Shown here: piece after piece, positions 53,959 to 63,906 of the stretch
How positions within the stretch are numbered: the first letter of the stretch is position 1
Layout of the letters: every line of letters begins with the position of its first letter
NCBI GenBank assembly: GCA_937873445.1
Contig: CALMWF010000031.1
Coordinates: forward strand, 1-64,000
Origin: an uncultured Alphaproteobacteria bacterium
GTDB taxonomy: Bacteria; Pseudomonadota; Alphaproteobacteria; Rhizobiales; Aestuariivirgaceae
Length of the DNA stretch: 64,000 nt
Direction of reading: 5' to 3'
Made by a program: the position numbers and the translations under genes
Notes under the pieces: generated by a model
What the model was told of the DNA's origin: nothing
Database searches by the model: none
Seen by the model: only the letters and a program-made list of their open reading frames with translations

Positions 53959-54573
53959 TCAGGCCTTGGGCAGGGGGATGGCGAGCATGGACTCGCGGCG
54001 GGTGAATTTCTGATGCAGGGAGGCAAGCCTGCCGCGGCCTTCCCGCCAGTTCAGCCGGGCATGGCGCAGTTCGATATAGTCTAGCGCCACAGCGGTGGCG
54101 ATGGCACCGACATTGACCTCGCTGAGGCAGGGAATGAACTGGGCATCCAGCACATCAAGCGTGGCGGCAATGCGGTCTTCCAGCCGCTTCATCAGGTCCG
54201 GCCAGCGCAGCGCCTCGGGCCGGGAGGCCGTCTCATAGCGGAGACTCACGGCGGCATCGGCCAGCCCCTGGGCGGTGGCAAGAAGGGTGAGGATGCGAAA
54301 GCGCTTCACACCGTCATCCGGGATCAGGGTGGCATTGCCCGCCACATGGGCGAAATATTCCATGATGACCCGGCTGTCGTGGAGGACGTGGCCATGATCG
54401 GTTTCGAGAACCGGAATCTTGGCAATGGGCGACAGGGTTGCCAGGCGGGCATTCACCTCATCGAGCTTTGTGGTGATGTTCACTTCCTCAAGCCGGTCGG
54501 CCACACCCGCCTCATGGGCCGTCACCACGCACATGCGATAGAAGGGCGATACGCTGTTGCCGTAGATTTTCAT
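53959..54573 (-). CDS. Glutathione S-transferase family protein
   Basis: Encodes 204 residues. The N-terminal thioredoxin-like domain reads MKIYGNSVSPFYRMCVVTAH, with the glutathione-binding cis-proline and acidic-serine motifs in AKIPVLETDHGHVLHDSRVI. The helical C-terminal domain follows from about residue 85 (RFRILTLLATAQGLADAAVS). The class and substrate are unknown. It is first in the operon with the hydroxylase and hspQ; a 158-base stretch without visible genes separates it from lexA. Confidence 0.88.
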   Translation of the reverse strand: MKIYGNSVSPFYRMCVVTAHEAGVADRLEEVNITTKLDEVNARLATLSPIAKIPVLETDHGHVLHDSRVIMEYFAHVAGNATLIPDDGVKRFRILTLLATAQGLADAAVSLRYETASRPEALRWPDLMKRLEDRIAATLDVLDAQFIPCLSEVNVGAIATAVALDYIELRHARLNWREGRGRLASLHQKFTRRESMLAIPLPKA

Positions 54574-54731
54574 GGGTGACACTCCGCACCGGCGGTCGCA
54601 GAACCGCCGCAACCCCATTCAAAGCGCCGGGGGCGGGCTTGTCAAAGGGTGGATGCAGCCCAGCCTTAACAACAGGGCGTGAGAGCAGGCGAAGCGGCGG
54701 CGGCCGGTGGGCAGAGGGAAGCGGCAGCCCG

Positions 54732-55436
54732 TCAGTATTTGCGCAACAGGCCGACCAGCCGGCCCTGAACCCTGACCCGGTCGGGACCGAAGATGCGGGT
54801 TTCATAGGCCGGGTTGGCGGCTTCCAGTGCGACGGATTCACCCTTGCGGCGCAGACGCTTCAGGGTGGCTTCCTCCTCATCGACCAGGGCCACCACGATT
54901 TCGCCGTTGGTGGCGCTGTCACCCTTGCGGATGATGACCGTATCACCGTCGAAAATGCCGGCCTCGATCATCGAATCGCCCTTGACCTCGAGGGCGAAAT
55001 GCTCACCCCCGCCCAGCATTTCCGGCGGCACGGAAATGTTGTTGGAATGGTCCTGAATGGCGGCGATGGGTACACCGGCGGCAATCCGCCCCATGAGCGG
55101 CACCACGGCGGCGCGCGGGCCGCCGTCATTGGCGGGGGCCATGGGCTTCACCTTGCCGAGGCTGCCCTGAATGACATTGGGGGCAAAGCCACCCTTTTTC
55201 TGGGCCAGGCTGGGGGAGTGGCTGTCCGGCAGCTTGATGACCTCCAGCGCCCGGGCGCGGTTCGGCATGCGCTTCAGAAAGCCGCGTTCCTCCAGCGCCA
55301 CGATGAGCCGGTGAACACCGGATTTGGATTGGAGATTGAGGGCCTCCTTCATCTCCTCAAAGGAGGGGGGGACACCCTCTTCCTTCAGGCGTTCGTTGAT
55401 GAACAGGAGAAGTTCAAGCTGCTTGCGGGTGAGCAT
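54732..55436 (-). CDS. lexA: SOS repressor LexA
   Basis: Encodes 234 residues from ATG 55436. The winged helix ([35 protein letters not shown]) is followed by the self-cleavage site Ala120-Gly121 in [11 protein letters not shown] and the catalytic dyad Ser155 (KGDSMIEAG) and Lys193 ([10 protein letters not shown]). On DNA damage RecA triggers cleavage and SOS induction. Its own promoter carries a LexA box, so it is autoregulated. TTG 55460 is a less likely start. Confidence 0.97.
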   Translation of the reverse strand: MLTRKQLELLLFINERLKEEGVPPSFEEMKEALNLQSKSGVHRLIVALEERGFLKRMPNRARALEVIKLPDSHSPSLAQKKGGFAPNVIQGSLGKVKPMAPANDGGPRAAVVPLMGRIAAGVPIAAIQDHSNNISVPPEMLGGGEHFALEVKGDSMIEAGIFDGDTVIIRKGDSATNGEIVVALVDEEEATLKRLRRKGESVALEAANPAYETRIFGPDRVRVQGRLVGLLRKY

Positions 55437-55470
55437 GGGGGCCTCGCGGAATCGGAACAAAGTCGCAACA

Positions 55471-55499
55471 TCTATAGCTGTTCCGGGTTAGTTCCGCAA
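55471..55499 (-). promoter_or_regulatory. Predicted lexA promoter
   Basis: On the minus strand TTGCGG (55494-55499), a 17-bp spacer and TATAGA (55471-55476). The predicted start is near 55464, 28 bases before the ATG. The spacer contains the LexA box. Confidence 0.75.
55480..55494. promoter_or_regulatory. LexA (SOS) box of lexA
   Basis: GTTC-CGGGTTA-GTTC is a perfect alphaproteobacterial direct-repeat SOS box between the -35 and -10 of lexA, the same layout as in the ssb promoter. Confidence 0.9.
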
Positions 55500-55526
55500 G
55501 TGTTTGTGTTTTAGGCTGGTCTGAAT

Positions 55527-56729
55527 TCAAAAATCGAGGAGCAGCACCGGCACCTCTGTGCCCGCCGGAAGGGCCTCGGCATGGGGCGGCCGGATGATCA
55601 GGCAGCCGGCCTCGCGGAACAGCCGCTGCTGCGAGGAATCCTGGGCGGTGAAGGGGCTGGCGCGGCGGCGGCCATCGGCGGCCACCTCCAGTCGGGCGCG
55701 CATATAGTCCTGGCGCTGCTGGTTGGCGGGCAGGGTGGCAGTGGTGATGGCGGTGGCGGGGGCGTCCTCCGGGGCAAGCCCCTGCAGCACCCGCAGCAAT
55801 GGGGCGAGAAACAGCCGGGCGCAGACCAGCGCCGAAACCGGATTGCCGGGCAGGCCCAGCACGCGCTGCCTGCCGCGGCGGCCAAACAGGAAGGGCTTGC
55901 CGGGCCGCATGGCGATTTTCCATACGTCGATGGTCACGCCTTCGGCCTTGAGTGCTGCGGGGGTGTGATCAAGATCGCCCACAGACACACCACCGGTGGT
56001 GATGAGAATGTCGGCGGCGCGGGCCTTGCGGATGGCGGCGCGGATGGCTCTCGGTGTGTCGGCGATGATGCCGAGGTTGATAACGCTGGCGCCCCACTGT
56101 TCGGCGAAGGCTGCCACCGCGTGGGCATTGGACGAGATGATCTGGTCGGGGCGCGGCCTGCCGCCGGGGGCCACCAGTTCATCGCCGGTGACGAAGATGG
56201 CGACCACCGGTCTTTTCCGCACCGGCACGGTGGCGCGGTTGGCGCTGGCGGCCACCGCCAGGTCGCGGGCATTGAGCCGGGTTCCGGGGCTGAGCAGGGC
56301 CTCACCGCGTTTGAAATCGCCGCCGCGCGGGCGGATGTTGAGGCCGGTGCGGGCCGCCACGGTGAAGGTGATGCGGTTGCCGTCGGCCGTGCTGTCTTCC
56401 TGGATGAGAATGGTGTCAGCCCCGGCGGGCAGGGGGGCACCGGTCAGGATGCGGATGCAGTGGCCGGGCTTCAGCCTGCCCCTGAAGGCGTGACCGGCAG
56501 CCGCAAGGCCCTGTAGGATAAGGGTGGCGCCAGGGTCGGCGGCGTCTTCGGCGCGCAAGGCATAGCCATCCATGGCCGAGGCCTGAAACGGCGGCTGGTC
56601 GCGGATGGCGGAAAGGGGGGCGGCCAGAACCCGCCCCGGCGCCCGGTCAAGCCTCACGGTTTCGGCGGCTAGGGGCTTGGCCCCGTCCAGAACACGGGCC
56701 AGCGCATCGGCCACGGGCAGCAAGGCCAT
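55527..56729 (-). CDS. moeA: Molybdopterin molybdenumtransferase MoeA
   Basis: Encodes 400 residues. MoeA inserts molybdate into adenylylated molybdopterin. Hallmarks are QPPFQASAMDGYALRAEDAA, RILTGAPLPAGADTI, VAIFVTGDELVAPGGRPRPD, ILITTGGVSVGDLDHTPAAL and LGLPGNPVSALVCARLFLAP. The start ATG 56729 lies three bases after the moaC stop. A 90-base gap with the lexA promoter follows. Confidence 0.97.
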   Translation of the reverse strand: MALLPVADALARVLDGAKPLAAETVRLDRAPGRVLAAPLSAIRDQPPFQASAMDGYALRAEDAADPGATLILQGLAAAGHAFRGRLKPGHCIRILTGAPLPAGADTILIQEDSTADGNRITFTVAARTGLNIRPRGGDFKRGEALLSPGTRLNARDLAVAASANRATVPVRKRPVVAIFVTGDELVAPGGRPRPDQIISSNAHAVAAFAEQWGASVINLGIIADTPRAIRAAIRKARAADILITTGGVSVGDLDHTPAALKAEGVTIDVWKIAMRPGKPFLFGRRGRQRVLGLPGNPVSALVCARLFLAPLLRVLQGLAPEDAPATAITTATLPANQQRQDYMRARLEVAADGRRRASPFTAQDSSQQRLFREAGCLIIRPPHAEALPAGTEVPVLLLDF

Positions 56730-56732
56730 GGT

Positions 56733-57206
56733 TCAGCCCTCCGCCTGCCAGTGGCCGGATTTGCCGCCGTGCTTTTCCAGAAGGCGGATGTTGGTCAGGG
56801 TCATGCCCCGGTCCACCGCCTTCAGCATGTCATAGAGGGTGAGGCAGGCCACCGACACGGCGGTGAGCGCTTCCATTTCCACGCCGGTCTTGCCCTCGAC
56901 CGAGACGGTGGCCTCCACATCGACATGGGCGGGGCCGAAGCCGAAATCCACGGTGGCCCTGGAAATGGCGAGCGGATGGCAGAGGGGGATGAGGGAGGCG
57001 GTCTGCTTTGCCGCCATGATGCCGGCAATGCGGGCGGCGGCCAGCACATCGCCCTTGGCGGCGGTGCCGTCGAGAATGAGAGCCAGCGTTTCGGGTTTCA
57101 TCAGCACGCGTCCGGCGGCGCGGGCGGTGCGGCGGGTGGCATCCTTCTCGCCCACATCCACCATGCGGGCCTTGCCCTGATCGTCGAGGTGGGTGAGGTT
57201 TGCCAT
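56733..57206 (-). CDS. moaC: Cyclic pyranopterin monophosphate synthase MoaC
   Basis: Encodes 157 residues and completes cyclic pyranopterin monophosphate for molybdenum cofactor. Signature segments are [56 protein letters not shown] and [20 protein letters not shown]. Two ATG codons lie in tandem (57209 and 57206); the second is better spaced from GGAGG and gives a TGATG junction with trpC. Confidence 0.97.
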   Translation of the reverse strand: MANLTHLDDQGKARMVDVGEKDATRRTARAAGRVLMKPETLALILDGTAAKGDVLAAARIAGIMAAKQTASLIPLCHPLAISRATVDFGFGPAHVDVEATVSVEGKTGVEMEALTAVSVACLTLYDMLKAVDRGMTLTNIRLLEKHGGKSGHWQAEG

Positions 57207-58006
57207 CATGCCTCCGGTTTTTTGAGCAGGGCGCGGGTGGCCGCTGCCACATCGTTCTGCCGCATCAGGCTTTCGCCGATGAGGAAGGTATCTACACCCG
57301 CAGCCGACAGGCGCGCCAGATCGGCTGGCGCAAACAGGCCGCTTTCGCCCACCACAATGCGCCCCTCCGGCACCAGCGGCGCCAGCCGCTCGGTCACCGT
57401 CAGCGACACGTCAAAACTGTGGAGATCGCGGTTGTTGATGCCGATGAGGGGCGAGGACAGCTTCAGCGCCCGCTCCAGTTCGGCCTCGTTGTGGACCTCG
57501 ATCAGCACATCCATGCCGAGTTCGATGGCCTGCTGTTCCAGCGCCCTGGCCAGCGCGTCATCCACCATGGCCATGATGATGAGAATGCAGTCGGCGCCCC
57601 AGCTGCGCGCCTCCACCACCTGATAGGGATCGACGAGAAAATCCTTGCGCAGAACCGGGAGCGTGCAGGCCGCGCGCGCCGCCACCAGAAATTCCGGCGC
57701 GCCCTGAAAGGAGGGCCGGTCGGTGAGGATGGAGAGGCAGGCAGCACCGCCCTGTTCATAGGCCTGGGCCAGGGCTGGCGGATCGAAGTCGGCGCGGATT
57801 AGCCCCCGGGAGGGGCTGGCCTTCTTGATTTCGGCAATGAGGGCCCAGTCACCGGCCATGAGTTTCTGTTCGATGGCGCCGACAAAGCAGCGCGGCGGCG
57901 GCAGGTCGCGCAGCACCTCGTCGAGCGCGGCGGGCGGCATGGACTGTCTGGCGGCAGCCACCTCGTCGCGCTTGTAGGCGGCAATGCGGTCGAGGATGGT
58001 GGCCAT
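57206..58006 (-). CDS. trpC: Indole-3-glycerol phosphate synthase
   Basis: Encodes 266 residues, a single-domain TIM-barrel enzyme of tryptophan synthesis. [75 protein letters not shown] and VGESGLF carry the catalytic and phosphate-binding residues. It shares one base with the trpD stop (TGATG). Confidence 0.97.
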   Translation of the reverse strand: MATILDRIAAYKRDEVAAARQSMPPAALDEVLRDLPPPRCFVGAIEQKLMAGDWALIAEIKKASPSRGLIRADFDPPALAQAYEQGGAACLSILTDRPSFQGAPEFLVAARAACTLPVLRKDFLVDPYQVVEARSWGADCILIIMAMVDDALARALEQQAIELGMDVLIEVHNEAELERALKLSSPLIGINNRDLHSFDVSLTVTERLAPLVPEGRIVVGESGLFAPADLARLSAAGVDTFLIGESLMRQNDVAAATRALLKKPEA

Positions 58007-59019
58007 CAGCTCCGCGAAGCCTCCACCAGATGGTCAAGCGCCCTGGCGGCGGCGCCGCTGGCGATGGCCTCGCGGGCGCGGCCCACGGCTCTCTTCAGGT
58101 CGTTTTCCTGGCCCGCCACCTTGAGGGCGGCGGCCACGGTCATGACGGCGGCATCGGCAAAGGCGGAGGGCTTGCCCGCCAGCACGGCGCGCAGTGCTTC
58201 AGCATTGTGGGCGGCGTCGGCCCCCTTCAAGTCCTCGGCCCTGCGGCGCTCCAGCCCCATGGCTTCGGGGGTGACGTCAAAGGCGGTGACAGTGCCGTCC
58301 TTCAGTTCGGCAATGTGGGTGACACCGGTGGGAACGATCTCATCAAAGCCGCCCTCGCCATGGCAGATCCAGCAGGCTTCGCTGCCCAGATTCTTCAGAA
58401 CATGGGCGAGGGGTTCAACCCAGGCCTTTGAAAACACACCGGTTACCTGCCGCTTCACCCCCGCCGGATTGGCCAGGGGGCCGAGCAGGTTGAAGATGGT
58501 GCGGGTGCCCAGTTCGACCCGGCTGGGGCCGACATATTTCATGGAGGAATGGTGGGCGGGGGCAAACATGAAGCCGAGGCCTGCCTGATCGATGCACTGG
58601 CTGATCTGGTCCGGCGTCAGCTCAATGTTGACGCCCAGCGCCATGAGCACATCCGCCGCCCCGGACCGGGACGACAGCGCCCGGTTGCCGTGCTTGGCCA
58701 CCCTGAGGCCCGCGCCCGCCGCCACAAAGGCGGCACAGGTGGAGATGTTGTAGGAGCCGGAGGCGTCACCACCGGTGCCGACGATGTCGATGGCGGCGGA
58801 CGGCGCGGCAACCCGCACCATCCGGTCGCGCATCACCTCAACCGCGCCGGTGATCTCGTCGACGGTTTCACCACGCACCCGAAGCGCCATGAGAAGGCCC
58901 GCAATCTGCGACGGGGTGGCCTCGCCCGACATCATGATGGAGAAGGCGGTGCGGGTTTCGTCGCGGCTCAGGGGCTTGCCGTCGGCGGCCTTGGCGATGA
59001 GGGGTTTCAGGTCCGACAT
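58006..59019 (-). CDS. trpD: Anthranilate phosphoribosyltransferase
   Basis: Encodes 337 residues. The PRPP/anthranilate-binding segments are [75 protein letters not shown] and HGEGGFDEI. It joins anthranilate to PRPP in the second dedicated step of tryptophan synthesis. One base separates it from the trpG stop. Confidence 0.98.
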   Translation of the reverse strand: MSDLKPLIAKAADGKPLSRDETRTAFSIMMSGEATPSQIAGLLMALRVRGETVDEITGAVEVMRDRMVRVAAPSAAIDIVGTGGDASGSYNISTCAAFVAAGAGLRVAKHGNRALSSRSGAADVLMALGVNIELTPDQISQCIDQAGLGFMFAPAHHSSMKYVGPSRVELGTRTIFNLLGPLANPAGVKRQVTGVFSKAWVEPLAHVLKNLGSEACWICHGEGGFDEIVPTGVTHIAELKDGTVTAFDVTPEAMGLERRRAEDLKGADAAHNAEALRAVLAGKPSAFADAAVMTVAAALKVAGQENDLKRAVGRAREAIASGAAARALDHLVEASRS

Positions 59020-59020
59020 G

Positions 59021-59590
59021 TCAGCGCCCCACCTGTTCGAGGAAATTTTTCAAAATGGCGTGGCCATGCTCCGAGGCGATGCTTTCGGGGTGGAACTGGA
59101 CGCCATGGATGTTGAGGGTCTTGTGTTGCAGGCCCATGATGAGGCCATCGGTTTCCGCCGTCACCTCCAGGCACTCGGGCAGGCTGGTGCGCTCCACCAC
59201 CAGGGAATGATAGCGGGTGGCAGCAAAGCCGTCGGGCAGGCCCCTGAACACACCGGTATTGTGGTGGTGGATGGGCGAGACCTTGCCATGCATCTGCCGG
59301 GGGGCGCGGATCACCTTGCCGCCAAAGGCTTCGCCCATGGCCTGAAGGCCAAGGCAGACGCCAAACACCGGCACCTTGCCGGCGGCCTCTCTGATCAGGT
59401 CAATGATGATGCCCGCCTCGGCGGGGGTGCCGGGGCCGGGGGAGATGACGATGGCCTGGGGCCGGGCCGACAGGACCTGCCCCACGCTCACCTTGTCATT
59501 GCGGTGGACCACGGTTTCGGCACCCAGATCGCCGAGGAAGTGATAGAGGTTCCAGGTGAAGCTGTCGTAATTGTCGATCAGGGTGATCAT
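59021..59590 (-). CDS. trpG: Anthranilate synthase glutamine amidotransferase subunit
   Basis: Encodes 189 residues from ATG 59590, overlapping trpE by ATGA. The class I amidotransferase motifs are [20 protein letters not shown], the nucleophile in [17 protein letters not shown] and the His-Glu pair in [19 protein letters not shown]. It supplies ammonia to TrpE and may also serve folate synthesis as PabA. It is not fused to TrpE, unlike the TrpEG fusion of Rhizobiaceae. Confidence 0.96.
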   Translation of the reverse strand: MITLIDNYDSFTWNLYHFLGDLGAETVVHRNDKVSVGQVLSARPQAIVISPGPGTPAEAGIIIDLIREAAGKVPVFGVCLGLQAMGEAFGGKVIRAPRQMHGKVSPIHHHNTGVFRGLPDGFAATRYHSLVVERTSLPECLEVTAETDGLIMGLQHKTLNIHGVQFHPESIASEHGHAILKNFLEQVGR

Positions 59591-61104
59591 TGGCCCCTCC
59601 GCGCGGCGCCTGCAAAGCGCACCGCCTCTTCGGCGGCGCGGAACAGGGCCTTGGCCTTGTTGACGCATTCCTGATGCTCGTTTTCGGGCACGCTGTCGGC
59701 CACCACGCCAGCACCCGCCTGCACATACATCTTGCCGTCCTTCACAATGGCGGTGCGCAGCACAATGCAGGTGTCCATCTCACCATCGGCGGAAAAATAG
59801 CCGACACAGCCGGCATAGACGCCGCGCTTGTGTTTTTCGAGATCGTCGATGATTTCCATGGCCCGGACCTTGGGCGCGCCCGACACGGTGCCCGCCGGAA
59901 AGCCCGCCACCAGCGCGTCGATGGCGTCATGGTCCTTGCGCAGCCGGCCCTCGACATTGGAGACGATGTGCATGACCTGCGAATAATATTCGAGGATGAA
60001 CTGGTCGGTGACCCTGATGGAGCCGATTTCGGCCACCCGGCCCACGTCGTTGCGGCCAAGGTCGAGCAGCATCAGATGTTCGGCGCGTTCCTTGGGGTCG
60101 GCCAGAAGCTCGGCGGCCAGGGCCTGATCCTCGCTGGCGGTGGCACCGCGGCGGCGGGTGCCGGCAATGGGGCGGATGGTGACCTTGCCGTCGCGCACCC
60201 GCACCAGAATTTCCGGGCTGGAGCCGATGACCGAGAAGGCGCCGAAGTTGAGATAATAGAGGAAGGGCGAGGGGTTGACCCGGCGCAGCGAGCGGTAGAG
60301 CGCGAAGGGCGGCAGGGGAAAGTCCGTTTCGAAACGCTGCGACAGCACCACCTGGAAGATGTCGCCTGCCGCAATGTGCTCCTTGGCCTTCAGCACCATG
60401 GCCCGGTAGTCATCGGGGCTGGTATTGGAGCGCGGCGGAGCCACCGGCAGCGGATTGGCATCGCGCAGGGTCATGTCGAGGGGCCGGTCGAGGGCATCCA
60501 CCACCTCGGCAATGCGTTCGCGGGCCCGGGCATGGGCCTGCTTCGCCGTGGTCCTGCCATCGGGATAGACGGGGGTGGTGACGGTCACCTCATCCTTGAC
60601 GCTGTCGAAAATCGCCATCACGGTGGGGCGGATCATCACGCCATCGGGCAGGTTCAGCGTGTCAGGGTTGGGGTCCGGCAGATCCTCCATCAGCCGCACC
60701 ATGTCATAGCCCATATAGCCGAACACGCCCGCCGCCATGGGCGGCGCATCCGGGCCAAGGGCAATGCGGCTTTCCGCCAGCAGCGCCCGCAGCGAGGCCA
60801 GCGGGTCCAGCCCCGTGTCGGTGAAGGGGCCGTCCGGGTGGCTCAGGGCGTGGCGGTTGATGAGGGCCTTGCCGCCCTCCACCTTCCAGATCAGGTCCGG
60901 CTGCAGGCCGATGATGGAATAGCGGCCGCGCACCGCGCCGCCCTCCACCGATTCCAGCAGGAAGGAATAGCGCGCCTTGCGCGCCAGCTTGAGCATGGCC
61001 GAAACCGGGGTTTCCAGATCGGCCACCAGACGGGTGGACAGAATCTGGGCCTCGCCCCGGTCATGGGCCTTGGCGAAGTGGTCATAATCGGGGGTGATCA
61101 GCAT
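59587..61104 (-). CDS. trpE: Anthranilate synthase component I
   Basis: Encodes 505 residues. The chorismate-binding C-terminal half has EHIAAGDIFQVVLSQRFETD, RPIAGTRRRGATASEDQALA, LLDLGRNDVGRVAEIGSI and FPAGTVSGAPKVRAMEIIDD. The N-terminal part contains LLESVEGGAVRGRYSIIGL, the tryptophan feedback site region (LLES). It starts 24 bases after the ppiD stop, leaving no room for a leader peptide and attenuator. Confidence 0.98.
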   Translation of the reverse strand: MLITPDYDHFAKAHDRGEAQILSTRLVADLETPVSAMLKLARKARYSFLLESVEGGAVRGRYSIIGLQPDLIWKVEGGKALINRHALSHPDGPFTDTGLDPLASLRALLAESRIALGPDAPPMAAGVFGYMGYDMVRLMEDLPDPNPDTLNLPDGVMIRPTVMAIFDSVKDEVTVTTPVYPDGRTTAKQAHARARERIAEVVDALDRPLDMTLRDANPLPVAPPRSNTSPDDYRAMVLKAKEHIAAGDIFQVVLSQRFETDFPLPPFALYRSLRRVNPSPFLYYLNFGAFSVIGSSPEILVRVRDGKVTIRPIAGTRRRGATASEDQALAAELLADPKERAEHLMLLDLGRNDVGRVAEIGSIRVTDQFILEYYSQVMHIVSNVEGRLRKDHDAIDALVAGFPAGTVSGAPKVRAMEIIDDLEKHKRGVYAGCVGYFSADGEMDTCIVLRTAIVKDGKMYVQAGAGVVADSVPENEHQECVNKAKALFRAAEEAVRFAGAARRGQ

Positions 61105-61128
61105 GGCATGGTCTTTGGCTCAGGTCGG

Positions 61129-63024
61129 TCAAGGCGAAGCGGTATTGCCCGTGACGTTGCGCCAAAGGGTTTCGTTGATCTCGACCCCCGCCTGATCGCG
61201 CAGTGCGCCCATGAAGCCGATGAGCAGGTCTTCCGACAGGCCGCCTGCCGCCTCATCCGACAGTTTCTTGGCGTCGGCGCTGGCGGCGTTGAAGGCGGGC
61301 AGCAGAACCTTGTCCACCTGCATGATGCGCGCCCCCTTGCCATCCGGTTCAGGCGCCCAGGCAAAGCCCTTTTCCGGCGCCCCGAACAGGGCGGCCACGG
61401 CGGGGGCGGAGAAGGTCTCGCTCGCCTCGTTGCGCTTCAGGCCCTCGGCCTTCTGCACGGCGGCATTGCCGATTTCCTGGCCCAGGGTGGCCAGCGTGGT
61501 GCCGGACTGGGCCTTGGCCACCAGGTCCTGGGCCTTTTTGGCGGTGAGTTCGCGGAGCTTGCTGGCGGTGAAATCACTTTCCACCCTGGCCTTCACGTCC
61601 GCGAAGGGCCGCAGGGCCGAGGGAATGACCTCGCGCACCTCATACCAGACATAGCCATCGCCCATGCTGAGGGCGTCGTTTTCCACGCCCACGTCGCTGG
61701 CAAAGGCGGCCTTCAGCACATCGTCGCGCAGCGGCAGGGTCACATCCTTGCCGTCCTTGTCCTGGCCGGCGGCGGAGACGGCGGGAATGAGCTGGAAGGG
61801 CAGGCCCGCCTTGGCGGCAATGTCCTCAAACCTGGTCTGGCTGGCGCGCGCATCCTCCACCGCGTCATAGGTGGACTGGATCTGGTCGCGGGCCTTTTCC
61901 AGCTGCAGGGTCTTGGTCAGTTCGTCCTTCACCTGATCCAGGGTCCGCTGCTCCTCAGGCGTCACCTTGGTGACGCGGAGGAGGGCGGTGGTCAGGCTGC
62001 CGGCCACCGGCGCGCTCACCTCACCCGGCTTCAGTGCGAAGGCGGCATCGGCAATGGCGGCGTCAAGGAAGGCGCTCTTGGGCTGGTCGGCGAAGGTGAT
62101 GTCGGTTTCCTTCTGGCCCAGGCCTTCGGCAAGTTTCAGGAAGTCCTCACCGGCGGCAATCTTCTCCTTTGCGGCGGTGGCGGCGGCCACATCCGCGAAG
62201 GTGATCTGCTGCACAGTGCGGGTTTCCGGCTTGAAAAAGTCAGCCTTGTGGGCCTCATAGCCGGCGGCAAGGTCGGCCTCGCTCAGCTGGATCTTTCCGG
62301 CAATGGCGGCGGGATCCACGGTGATCAGGGCCAGGGCGCGATATTCCGGCGCGGTGTAGGCAGCGGCATTGCCCTCATACTGCTTCTTGAGGTCATCTTC
62401 CGTGGCCTGCGGCACATCGGCCGGGTTCAGGCTGAACACAAAGTAGCTGGCGTCGCGCTGTTCGTCGCGGTAGCGGGTTTCCGCCTCGATGAAGCTGCGC
62501 GGCATGACCAGACCGCCCACCGCGGCATCGTTGAGCATGGCGCGCAGGCGGTTCTGGCGCTCGCTGGCAATGAAGCCCGCCTCCGACAGGTTGTTCTGCT
62601 CCAGAATGCGCAGGAAACGGTTGTGATCGAACTTGCCGTCAATGCCGGCGAAGGCGGGATTGGCCTGAACATCGCTGACAATGGTGGCGTCACTCACCGC
62701 CAGCTTCAGAGACTTGGCGGCAGCGTCCAGGGCGGCATTCTGGATCATGCCGTTCAGCACATTGCGGTCAAAGCCCATGCTGCGGGCCTGTTCCAGGCTG
62801 ATGGTCTGACCGGTCTGGCGCGACAGGTTTTGCAGCGAACGGTTGAAGGTGCGCTCGAATTCGGCGGCGGTGACGGTTTCCGGCCCGACCTTGACCAGAT
62901 ATTTCGGCATGAAATTGCCAATCAGGTCATGCGGTATGCCCCAGATGGCAAAACCCACCACCAGAATGCCGAGAAGAAGCTTGGCCATCCAGCCCTGGGC
63001 GGCGGCGCGCATTGAATCGAGCAT
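61129..63024 (-). CDS. ppiD: SurA/PpiD-type membrane-anchored peptidyl-prolyl isomerase
   Basis: Encodes 631 residues from ATG 63024 (GGAAAGG then seven bases). Residues 12-30 ([19 protein letters not shown]) are a single membrane anchor. The SurA-N-like chaperone domain follows (about 40-170, [20 protein letters not shown]), then a parvulin-type domain around 240-360 ([20 protein letters not shown]). It helps proteins leaving the Sec channel to fold. It heads the trp-moa-moe-lexA block. Confidence 0.92.
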   Translation of the reverse strand: MLDSMRAAAQGWMAKLLLGILVVGFAIWGIPHDLIGNFMPKYLVKVGPETVTAAEFERTFNRSLQNLSRQTGQTISLEQARSMGFDRNVLNGMIQNAALDAAAKSLKLAVSDATIVSDVQANPAFAGIDGKFDHNRFLRILEQNNLSEAGFIASERQNRLRAMLNDAAVGGLVMPRSFIEAETRYRDEQRDASYFVFSLNPADVPQATEDDLKKQYEGNAAAYTAPEYRALALITVDPAAIAGKIQLSEADLAAGYEAHKADFFKPETRTVQQITFADVAAATAAKEKIAAGEDFLKLAEGLGQKETDITFADQPKSAFLDAAIADAAFALKPGEVSAPVAGSLTTALLRVTKVTPEEQRTLDQVKDELTKTLQLEKARDQIQSTYDAVEDARASQTRFEDIAAKAGLPFQLIPAVSAAGQDKDGKDVTLPLRDDVLKAAFASDVGVENDALSMGDGYVWYEVREVIPSALRPFADVKARVESDFTASKLRELTAKKAQDLVAKAQSGTTLATLGQEIGNAAVQKAEGLKRNEASETFSAPAVAALFGAPEKGFAWAPEPDGKGARIMQVDKVLLPAFNAASADAKKLSDEAAGGLSEDLLIGFMGALRDQAGVEINETLWRNVTGNTASP

Positions 63025-63073
63025 AAAAAAACCTTTCCGGGCGGCGCACCGCCAGAGTCGTTGCAAGCGGCGC

Positions 63074-63102
63074 ATCATAGGGAGGGGGCCAGCCCCTCGC
63101 AA
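63074..63102 (-). promoter_or_regulatory. Predicted promoter of the ppiD-trp operon
   Basis: On the minus strand TTGCGA (63097-63102), a 17-bp spacer and TATGAT (63074-63079), starting near 63067 and 43 bases before ppiD. It is the only good promoter I see upstream of trpE. Confidence 0.65.
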
Positions 63103-63153
63103 GCGCCTGTTGCGTCTGCTACATTGGCGCCGAATTGCACTGTGGAGGCGATT

Positions 63154-63906
63154 ATGACCGGTTCGCAACCGAGGCCGCTGGTGGCCGGAAACTGGAAGAT
63201 GAACGGGCTCTCGAGCCAGTTGGAGGAGATCAGGCTTCTGGCCGGCATGCTGGACGGGGCGGCGCTGCGCTGTGACGTGCTGGTGTGTCCGCCCGCCACC
63301 CTGCTGAGCCGGGCCAGCGCCATTGTGCCGGGGGTGGCCCTGGGCGGGCAGGACTGCCATGCCCAGGCGGCAGGCGCCCACACCGGCGATGTGTCAGCCG
63401 AGATGCTGAAGGACGGCGGGGCCAGCATGGTCATTGTCGGCCATTCCGAGCGCCGCACCAATCACCATGAAAGCGACGCCACGGTGGCGGCCAAGGCCGA
63501 AGCCGCCTGGCGGGCGGGCCTTGTTGCCATCATCTGCATTGGCGAAACGCTGGATGAGCGCAAGGGCGGCAAGACCCTTGCGGTGCTGTCGCGCCAGCTC
63601 AAGGGCTCCATCCCCAAGGGGGCAACGGCGGCCAACACCATCATTGCCTATGAGCCGGTGTGGGCCATCGGCACGGGCCTCACCCCCACCACCGCCGAGG
63701 TGGCCGAGGCGCATGCCCATATCCGCGCCGAGCTGAAGACCATCATGGCGGGCGAGGGGCCGAAGACCCGCATTCTCTATGGCGGCTCGGTGAAACCCGG
63801 CAACGCCGTGGAACTGATGGGGGCTGCCAATGTGAACGGCGCACTGGTGGGCGGGGCCTCGCTCAAGGCCGCCGATTTCATCGGCATCATCAAGGCCTAT
63901 ACATGA
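63154..63906 (+). CDS. tpiA: Triosephosphate isomerase
   Basis: Encodes 250 residues from ATG 63154 after TGGAGGCG. It interconverts dihydroxyacetone phosphate and glyceraldehyde-3-phosphate. Catalytic residues are Lys15 (AGNWKMNG), His97 (VGHSERR) and Glu167 ([11 protein letters not shown]); the phosphate loop is [11 protein letters not shown]. It is divergent from ppiD and its stop overlaps the next start by ATGA. Confidence 0.98.
   Translation: MTGSQPRPLVAGNWKMNGLSSQLEEIRLLAGMLDGAALRCDVLVCPPATLLSRASAIVPGVALGGQDCHAQAAGAHTGDVSAEMLKDGGASMVIVGHSERRTNHHESDATVAAKAEAAWRAGLVAIICIGETLDERKGGKTLAVLSRQLKGSIPKGATAANTIIAYEPVWAIGTGLTPTTAEVAEAHAHIRAELKTIMAGEGPKTRILYGGSVKPGNAVELMGAANVNGALVGGASLKAADFIGIIKAYT

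Noticed and set aside
61105-61128. trp leader peptide and attenuator
   Set aside because: Only 24 bases lie between ppiD and trpE, and they contain no Trp codons or hairpins.
59590-63015. A 1141-codon open frame on the plus strand opposite trpE and ppiD
   Set aside because: It is the antisense shadow of two clearly identified genes in GC-rich DNA. Its translation is repetitive Gly/His/Arg/Gln with no domain, and it lacks a sensible ribosome-binding site.
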